Below are positions 18,367-24,838 of a stretch of 24,838 bases of DNA, piece after piece. Each line of letters starts with the position of its first letter. The first letter of the stretch is position 1. The notes beneath the pieces were generated by a model. It had not been told where the DNA came from, made no database searches, and saw nothing but the letters and a program-made list of their open reading frames with translations. The translations under genes were made by a program, and so were the position numbers. The DNA is from Bremia lactucae (Eukaryota; Oomycota; Peronosporomycetes; Peronosporales; Peronosporaceae), in the NCBI RefSeq assembly GCF_004359215.1, contig NC_090616.1, positions 2,454,300-2,479,137 of the forward strand, read 5' to 3'.

Positions 18367-20220
18367 ATGCGGATTTTCTCCCGTGATACCATCACGGATT
18401 TTGTACGAAGGGGGGACCTCGAAGGCGTACGTCGTCGCCTGGAAAAAGGGGACGACGTGAACGAACGTCGCAGTTTTAATAATACGCCGCTAATTGAGGC
18501 AGCACGGTACAACGTCGTGGACATTCTTGAGCTCTTGATTGCCCGCGGAGCGGATCTAGAGCTCACGAATCGGAACGACCTCACAGCGCTTCATGCTGCG
18601 ATTGACGAACAGCGAAGCGCGACTGCCATTGCGTTGGCTCGGCATGGTGCGTCTGCGAATCACATTGGCCTCTTTGGTCGGACGCCGCTCCAATGTGCAG
18701 TAAGCAGGGATTTATTCGACGTCACGATGGTACTTCTTGCACACGGGGCCGATCCTACGGTCCAAAGCGATTCGTCCAAGACTGCCATCGAATACATTCG
18801 CGCAGGCCCGAATTATGAAGCATTTGAGAAACTCTTGACGGCTTTTACCGATATTCGAGCAGCCATTGGCGCAATGAATGCCGACGCAGTGACTGTTTGC
18901 TTACGAGAGTTACTTACTGGAAACCGAGCAGCGAAAGTGTCGAGTATTGACGCTGCTATTCAATTAAAACACACGGAAGCCATCACGACTCTCTTTCAAA
19001 TGTCCTTGGCTTCTGACACACTTGACGTGATGGTAGAAACCCTTACGAACGTCGAGTGGCAATTACAGCAAACGGAAGACACGTGCTGGCGACAAGAGCT
19101 TGGAAACCTCGCGGAAGATTATGGTGGAGGCGTTCTAACGCTTTTAATGAATACAGGCCATGTAGTGCTACTCAAACAGCTGGTCGAAGGCACAATGGGA
19201 TCGAATTGGATTCAGAATTTACGACTTAGTAACGGGTGGACACCACTTCACTTGGCTGCTTCCCAGACAAATTTTGCGCTCGTGCGGTACCTTCTCGTCG
19301 AGTGTGGATGCAATCCGCTCTTAATGTCTCCCAATGGCCGAACCGCATTTGACTTTGCCGTTGAAATTGACCGCGAAAGTCGAGTATCAAGTCTCTTGCG
19401 AGAGCACATTAAACAACGAGCATTTTGGGAGCGTGCGACGTTAATTTTAAGCGCAGCTGAAGTCTCTGTGACGCGATTGCGTCAACTCGTGACTCTCATG
19501 ACGAGCGTCTACGATCTCCAAGTGATTTTTGGATTGGGCTTCCGTGCCTTGAATCCTGTAGAGATGCACACGATTTTAATGGAAGCTTTTGATGAACTCA
19601 TTCGCGCCAAATTGGTCGTTGATGACCATGCAATGGCATTTCTAAAATTGGTTTTCCAAGAATGTCGATGCAAAAACATCATGACCGAAGTGGAACAGCT
19701 GAAGTGGGATCTTAAAGCGACTAAAGTTCGAGGTGAAAACGCAGGTTGGGACCGCGAAATCAAGCGCTCATTGCTTGAATCGGCGTGTACTTGTCGAGAA
19801 GGGCAGCGAAACGCGGCACTTCTTTTTAAACAATTTAGCTTGCTACGAGACGGATTGAACCACCGTCTGGGTCCGTGCAAAGTCAAATTCCAGACCCTTC
19901 AGCGCTATTTGTCGCTTGTGTCGGTCGCTTTGATGTTGTGCGGTTGCTCGGCCTATAAGGACAGCTTTGGTGCCGTGTGCAATTCCGCAAAGTTTCTCGC
20001 GTCCTTGAGTACCGACGACGTTGAGAACTTTATTGCAGGAATCACAAACTCGTTTACTTTTAAAAATGGTTTTAAAGCTGTGCTTGCTCAATCTGCCATT
20101 GATCCAATGGAATTTGTACTCGTGCTGCGAGAAGTTGCGAAAGTAGAATTACCCGAGAGTGTAAGAACAAAGATTTTTGCCTGGAAGGTGCCACCTGATC
20201 GAGTGATTATAAGCACATGA
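18367..20220 (+). CDS. Ankyrin-repeat protein, single exon
   Basis: 617-residue intronless protein likely acting as a cytosolic protein-binding scaffold; partner unknown. Two ankyrin blocks are visible. The first covers roughly residues 10-160, with repeat signatures NNTPLIEAARYN, LLIARGADLELTN, LTALHAAID, GRTPLQCAVSRD and VLLAHGADP. The second is near 290-345 (GWTPLHLAASQTNFALVRYLL, then GRTAFDFAV). The C-terminal 270 residues are helical with no recognised domain and several Cys residues (for example CTCREGQ). There is no signal peptide or membrane segment. The ATG at 18367 follows an Inr-like element by about 70 bp and starts the first repeat after some ten residues. Ankyrin proteins are numerous in oomycetes, so orthology cannot be given from sequence alone. 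Confidence 0.9.
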   Translation: MRIFSRDTITDFVRRGDLEGVRRRLEKGDDVNERRSFNNTPLIEAARYNVVDILELLIARGADLELTNRNDLTALHAAIDEQRSATAIALARHGASANHIGLFGRTPLQCAVSRDLFDVTMVLLAHGADPTVQSDSSKTAIEYIRAGPNYEAFEKLLTAFTDIRAAIGAMNADAVTVCLRELLTGNRAAKVSSIDAAIQLKHTEAITTLFQMSLASDTLDVMVETLTNVEWQLQQTEDTCWRQELGNLAEDYGGGVLTLLMNTGHVVLLKQLVEGTMGSNWIQNLRLSNGWTPLHLAASQTNFALVRYLLVECGCNPLLMSPNGRTAFDFAVEIDRESRVSSLLREHIKQRAFWERATLILSAAEVSVTRLRQLVTLMTSVYDLQVIFGLGFRALNPVEMHTILMEAFDELIRAKLVVDDHAMAFLKLVFQECRCKNIMTEVEQLKWDLKATKVRGENAGWDREIKRSLLESACTCREGQRNAALLFKQFSLLRDGLNHRLGPCKVKFQTLQRYLSLVSVALMLCGCSAYKDSFGAVCNSAKFLASLSTDDVENFIAGITNSFTFKNGFKAVLAQSAIDPMEFVLVLREVAKVELPESVRTKIFAWKVPPDRVIIST

Positions 20221-20845
20221 TGTCGTTCTTGGAACCTTAAAGTATTACGATCCCAGTTCGTGTCATGACGACAAGGTTTGGTATTCTATCTACTGCGGAC
20301 CCGCAAAGTTGATCCGCGCGGCAGCCACGAATTAGTCCAAACCCCTCGACAAGAGCATTAAATTGCGGTGAAAGGGTAGGACCTGCAATGGCTTATGGTG
20401 CATGCAAACGCTTTTCCCTATGCGGCTTCATTGGAAACACGTGGGTACCGTTTTTTACAGCGGGGATTACTATTTATTGATAATTGAAAATATCAGAATT
20501 TTGTTGATTCTTTCGAGCCCAAGAAATTTGCTTTAAAAAAGCTTCATTACTATTTATCTTAGAAACGTCAGCTGTTATGGTAAATGAATAAAAACTCGCT
20601 AATCAAACGCTTTGTAGAGCCGGAGACTAGCGACGTCAGGCGCATCTGTTTGGGATAAGATTCAAATACATGCACCTGTCCTTTACGATAGGGCAAAGAA
20701 GTGCATACACCGTCTGGCATTTTGTCGATAGTCAGCGTAGAGACACTGAAAATGCAACGTAGATAGACACGACAGCAGGCGCTAAAGTAATCGAGACGAC
20801 ATTGCCGCATCTTGCATCAAGCTCGGTGGAGCTCGCTGCGTAGCC
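20221..20845. other. Intergenic stretch, no gene seen
   Basis: About 625 bp between the ankyrin gene and the membrane-protein gene. It starts GC-balanced, then is AT-rich near 20,460-20,600. An 80-codon minus-strand open stretch (20,568-20,810) has no recognised domain and is not supported. The promoter of the next gene should lie here; no clear Inr was found. Confidence 0.5.
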
Positions 20846-22552
20846 ATGACAGTTAAAACTCACAAACGACGACATGCAATGGTGGCACTTAGCGTACTAG
20901 TGGTAGCAGTGGGGCAATGCGCCGGACTGAGTGGCCGTCGACTAGTTACGTTCGACGAGAAGCAGACCGTCCCCGCCCAGAAGGTGGTTGACAATAATAA
21001 GACTGTGAGCATAGGTAGCACCATCGTGTCGGCTTTAAAACCTACAATGCTTGAGAATGTGACCGCGATGACTAATAATACTAATCGTGCATCGACGCTC
21101 GGTGATGCGTCTGATTCAGTGAAGACGAAAATGATAACCGAGGGCAGTGTTAGCGATGACAATAGTAGTCGCAGCGATGAAAATGCAACGCCATATTTAC
21201 CGAGAGCGCCGATATTAAAGACGGAAATAAAATGTGTTCAGGGGGTAGACGGGAATTTCACGTCCGTAGAAGCTTCGGTGCTGAATTGTATCGAAAAGCA
21301 AGCGCCAGCCTCGGTAGTGGTGCCAAATTTAACTCCTAGCGCTGCCCCCTTACTGCCCAAGTTAATAGAAATTCCTGTGGATAGTCAACCTCCAACGAAA
21401 TTACCTGAAGCACCTGTCCAAGTCCCGGAGCCAATAATAGCAGCGAAAGAGGCGGAGACGTCAAATTTAGAAGGTGGGACACTGTCGTACGATTTTGCTG
21501 TTCCACCGGCTGGAGGCCCTACCAATGAAACAACGACAACAACGCAATCGAGCGGAGGAGATGAGGGCAATACACCAGGACAAGTTCATGTGAGTGCCGA
21601 CAAATGGGGATCTGTAGGACGTGAAGGTTCCACGATGGGGGAAGACAAACAAAATACGATTGACACGTCGATAAAAGAAACGCACGATAGTCAAGACCAC
21701 GACAGTTCTACTATAAGAAGCAAGGGAGTGGCAAGCAACGACTTGAGCGTAAACAGCGGCGACGGGGGCACCATTGGCTTAAAATCCTTTCGACAACCTG
21801 GGACCGTCACTGACATCAACACCAGTTCGGCCACCTTTGACACGCTTGGAACGTGCTCGATCATCGCAATTGTCGGCGTCGTAGTCGGCGTCGTCTGTCT
21901 CGTCATATTTTACGCAATTAGTAGTCGTAAAACGCACACGGATGCCAATAAAGACAGCCCACTTCCTTGTAACTACAAGACTGGAGCTCTCTCGGTTGCG
22001 AGACTGTCACAAGCTTTCATGCCCAATACTTTTTCGACAAAATGCTCAACTGATCCGTCGATGGAATCGGTAGTTGTGCCGCCGTATATGTCGTCGAGGA
22101 AAGATGGTCATGAAAGGACTATGAATTATCATACGACGATTGCACCGACTTATTGCGACCAAGTGGCGGATGATCGCTCTAGGAATCGGGTACAATCGTG
22201 CCACTTGAGCGAGTTTGATACTGAAAACGATCGCATGTCGGCAATGTTTTCATCGGAATCGTCTATTTTGAGCGAGAGTGAAGTTAGTGACTCTTGGAGC
22301 TCTGTGTTGGCCTCCGATACGTATCAGCAGCCTTTGCGTAACACTCGGGATACAACGTTAAGCGATTGGTCAGGAAGCAGCTTCTCGAACTTTGAGAGCA
22401 CTGGAAACACCTGGGCTGAGACATCGTCTGCCTATTCAACAGTTGACCTCAGACAAACGGACAGCACTTATCAAAGCCGACAGTCGTCGTGTATGTCGGA
22501 TATGTCTCGATTTACGGCAGGGAACCGCAGCACCAGTAGCACTGAGTTTTAA
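20846..22552 (+). CDS. Type I membrane protein with Ser/Thr-rich ectodomain
   Basis: 568-residue intronless protein of unknown function. Residues 12-26 (MVALSVLVVAVGQCA) look like a signal-peptide core after a short basic N-region. The following ectodomain (about 27-336) is rich in Ser, Thr, Pro and Asp, with nine N-glycosylation sequons (Asn 51, 71, 77, 106, 113, 137, 161, 227 and 325). It has few cysteines and looks extended or mucin-like. One membrane segment lies at about 337-358 (SIIAIVGVVVGVVCLVIFY), followed by SSRK, the stop-transfer charge. The cytoplasmic tail (about 360-568) is Ser/Thr-rich with many possible phosphorylation sites. Predicted topology is outside N-terminus, inside C-terminus: a cell-surface or wall-associated protein. 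RRLV at 31-34 is not an RXLR motif, and the membrane anchor argues against an effector. No family is recognised. Confidence 0.85.
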   Translation: MTVKTHKRRHAMVALSVLVVAVGQCAGLSGRRLVTFDEKQTVPAQKVVDNNKTVSIGSTIVSALKPTMLENVTAMTNNTNRASTLGDASDSVKTKMITEGSVSDDNSSRSDENATPYLPRAPILKTEIKCVQGVDGNFTSVEASVLNCIEKQAPASVVVPNLTPSAAPLLPKLIEIPVDSQPPTKLPEAPVQVPEPIIAAKEAETSNLEGGTLSYDFAVPPAGGPTNETTTTTQSSGGDEGNTPGQVHVSADKWGSVGREGSTMGEDKQNTIDTSIKETHDSQDHDSSTIRSKGVASNDLSVNSGDGGTIGLKSFRQPGTVTDINTSSATFDTLGTCSIIAIVGVVVGVVCLVIFYAISSRKTHTDANKDSPLPCNYKTGALSVARLSQAFMPNTFSTKCSTDPSMESVVVPPYMSSRKDGHERTMNYHTTIAPTYCDQVADDRSRNRVQSCHLSEFDTENDRMSAMFSSESSILSESEVSDSWSSVLASDTYQQPLRNTRDTTLSDWSGSSFSNFESTGNTWAETSSAYSTVDLRQTDSTYQSRQSSCMSDMSRFTAGNRSTSSTEF

Positions 22553-23683
22553 AGCATTTGTGTTTGCGAATATTTCTGAAACTAAATGGCGTATTGTGAT
22601 GTCAAGTGGAGACTGAGACGTTTCTGTATTTGTGAATGAGTGGCTTTTTAGGCCTGGATTTATGATGTTGGAAATAGATTGCTGAATTGCCAGACCAATG
22701 TGTTTAACAAACGATTGATTGTAGTGTTGCCATTGTAATAAAAATGAGCTTTACATGAAACCATATTTCTTACATATGATTTCTCAAATATGGCCAAAAT
22801 GAAGATGGCAAAACATCCAGTGATACTAACCCGCAGGCAATTTATAGATAGTCTTGCCACTTGGAGATTTATTCTTTGAATATTTATCGGCAATTTTAAG
22901 ATCCCAATTCGCTTTATGTTAACGAGTCTGGTGTGATGAGTGTAAATTCTGATTTTTTTAGCAGCTCCAAAGCTGACTCGCCGTGCATTGTCTGCATTAT
23001 TTATGTGAAATTTATTGTCTTCATAGAGAGCAAGATTTGTTCAATTTACGATTTTTATCAGCCTTTCAGATAATTTTGTTAGCTGCGCTCCGCGGCAAGT
23101 TACACAATTTTATCATATATGACAGAATTTTAAACATACTTAATCGTATGTGTTCATTCATGCGACAACGAAATATTGTTCTAGATAGAATATTTTTTTT
23201 ATAAACAAGCGACTAAAATATTCTCAAGCAGTTTTTGAAAAGGTGCAACCTGATTTGCTTCTAGTTGCTGAACGAATCATTTAGACACGATGTAGAGCAC
23301 CACTGTATATGCCCATTTTATTCTTGAGCATGAGACGACATCAAGTGTGCGTCGAGGCCTCATACAAGTCGAAGAATCAGATCCTAATTGCTTTTCTGCC
23401 TTGTCGAAAATTCAATTACTTCCCGCTTTTTGATTGAAAATTAAAGAAAAGCTCAGATTTTAACATTGTTTTGTCAGACGGTACAATACCGGTGATACTT
23501 ATCGCAACTACTATACGAAGGATATAGTCGAAGCGTCGGAGAGCTACAACGCTAGCGCCACTTGCGCACTTCCCTACCAACCACCGTCCCAGACCTACAG
23601 CCTCATAACCGCTGAGAAACCAATTTTGAGCTGTATAGGGCGCGGGCCATCCCCCAAGTCTTCACGCGTGACAATAATCCATC
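22553..23683. other. AT-rich intergenic stretch, no gene seen
   Basis: About 1.1 kb, AT-rich, with several T and A runs. Open stretches (for example 22,983-23,204) are leucine/isoleucine-rich by composition only and carry no domain. The GC-richer last 180 bases, including CCAATTTTGAG at about 23,620, should contain the kinase promoter. Confidence 0.55.
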
Positions 23684-24812
23684 ATGTTTCGCAAGAAAAC
23701 AACCAGCCACTCGCTAGATGAGAAGGGAGGGCCTATTAACGCCATCTCCCCTGCGGCACCCGTTGAGACGACGCGCATGCGTCGATCGTTTGCATTAAAC
23801 GATTTTAAATTGCTAGCAACGCTAGGAACGGGCACCTTTGGCCGCGTACGTCTGGTGCAACTCAAAGACGTTGGGTCTTTTCACGCGCTCAAGATCCTGA
23901 AAAAGAGCGAGATCCTGCGGTTGCAGCAATTGCATCACATTAAGTGCGAGGTGGAAATACTGAGCCGAATCCAGCACCCATTTGTTGTCAATTATTTAGG
24001 CCACTTTCAAGATGAACGGAGACTGTACCTTGTGCTAGAGTATGTGCAGGGTGGAGAGCTCTTTTCGTACTTGCGACGTCAGGGACGTTTTCAAGAGCAT
24101 GTGGCTTGCTACTATGCTTCACAGCTCGTCACGGCGCTTTCCTATCTACATGCACAGCATATTATCTACCGAGATCTTAAACCCGAGAATTTGCTCATTA
24201 CAGCCGACGGGTACCTTAAGATCACGGATTTTGGCTTTGCTAAGATTGTCGAGGATAAAACGTGGACGCTTTGTGGAACACCCGAGTATCTTGCCCCGGA
24301 AATTATTCAAAGCAAAGGACACGGCAAGTCAGTGGATTGGTGGGCACTGGGCGTGCTAATATACGAGATGCTGGCAGGGTATCCACCCTTCTATGACGAG
24401 AACCCATTCGGGATATATCAAAAGATTCTGGATGGAAAAGTCGACTACCCAAAGCACATGGACTCGAAGGCAAAGGACCTAATTAAAAAGCTTTTATTAC
24501 AAGACCGCACAAAGCGACTAGGTACGTTTCTGACTATGTTTAAAGTTTTTTAATTTTGATTACGAACTTACTCTTCGTAAATTTGCAGGCTGCTTACGGG
24601 GTGGATCCGATGATGTAAAGAAACATAAATATTTTTCTAAGGTAGACTGGGATGCGGTGCTCGCTCGCACGGATGCTCCACCATACTTACCGCCGGTTAG
24701 AGGACCCGGTGACCACTCGCACTTTGACGAGTATCCCGATTCGCCCACGGATGACTCAGTCATTTTGTACGGTGAAGACCGGACAGCTTTTAACGTGTTC
24801 GACCAATTTTAA
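23684..24812 (+). CDS. AGC-family kinase, PKA catalytic subunit type, 2 exons
   Basis: Predicted cAMP-dependent protein kinase catalytic subunit or close relative, phosphorylating Ser/Thr next to basic residues. Exons 23684-24521 and 24589-24812 flank a 67-nt intron (GTACGT...TTGCAG) at phase 1, giving 353 residues. The glycine loop is GTGTFGRV (48-55), with Lys70 (ALK) and the helix-C Glu89. The catalytic loop is YRDLKPEN (Asp164) and the DFG motif is at 182-184. The activation loop reads TWTLCGTPEYLAPE, with Thr195 matching the PKA site Thr197. Exon 2 supplies the AGC C-tail: LPPV, then FDEYPDSP, and a terminal FDQF matching the PKA-type FxxF end that has no added phosphosite. This end makes PKA-C more likely than AKT or S6K. 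The first 38 residues are basic, lack an N-terminal myristoylation Gly (the second residue is Phe), and are otherwise unique. All key catalytic residues are present. Confidence 0.95.
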
Positions 24813-24838
24813 GCTTATTGCAAGCAACGATGTTTAAA

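Noticed and set aside
20568..20810. 80-codon minus-strand ORF
   Set aside because: No domain or promoter signal, and open frames of this length are common by chance.
20876..20980. RXLR-type secreted effector
   Set aside because: The post-signal sequence has RRLV, not RXLR, there is no EER motif, and the protein has a clear membrane anchor.
1..24838. CRISPR array, prokaryotic operon, riboswitch or replication origin
   Set aside because: No regularly spaced repeats were seen. Genes have spliceosomal introns and are widely spaced, so the DNA is eukaryotic.

Overview
The window looks like nuclear DNA of an oomycete, most likely Phytophthora or a downy mildew (Peronosporaceae). The basis is protein-coding genes with few, very short introns (58-80 nt, GT...AG), oomycete-type Inr-like promoter sequences, and a mix of Gypsy-type LTR, LINE-like, SINE-like and pogo-type transposons. 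No prokaryotic, organellar or tRNA genes were recognised. All identifications rest on motif reading and hand-checked splice phases; no database search was run.

Region by region: positions 1-672 (minus) carry a broken gag fragment of a Gypsy-type retrotransposon. Next to it is a candidate LTR (785-1269) built largely as an imperfect inverted repeat. A complete four-exon FSH-family serine hydrolase follows on the minus strand (1509-2361). After about 1.3 kb without a supported gene comes a very large plus-strand gene (3682-11091) for a Ral/Rap GTPase-activating protein resembling the RalGAP alpha subunit. This gene is interrupted by an almost exact 1044-bp direct duplication whose junction is a single N (8863), best explained as two alleles wrongly placed in tandem by the assembly. 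Collapsing the duplication gives one open frame of 2098 codons.

From 11.1 to 13.6 kb the sequence is transposon wreckage: a decayed LINE-like ORF with an OTU-like motif, and a second copy of the repeat found near the left LTR. A two-exon EF-hand/coiled-coil protein of unknown function follows on the minus strand (13622-15060). Upstream of it lie a tRNA-derived SINE-like element (about 15297-15499) and, 20 bp further on, an apparently intact pogo/Tigger-type DNA transposon (15526-17710). The transposon has perfect 25-bp inverted ends, a TA target duplication and a complete 547-residue DDD transposase.

The right third is ordinary gene space, all plus strand: an ankyrin-repeat protein (18367-20220), a secreted-then-membrane-anchored Ser/Thr-rich protein (20846-22552), and an AGC kinase of the protein kinase A catalytic type (23684-24812). 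The genes are separate transcription units; nothing suggests that they form one pathway. A small-GTPase GAP and a PKA-like kinase are both general signalling components, and their nearness is probably incidental.
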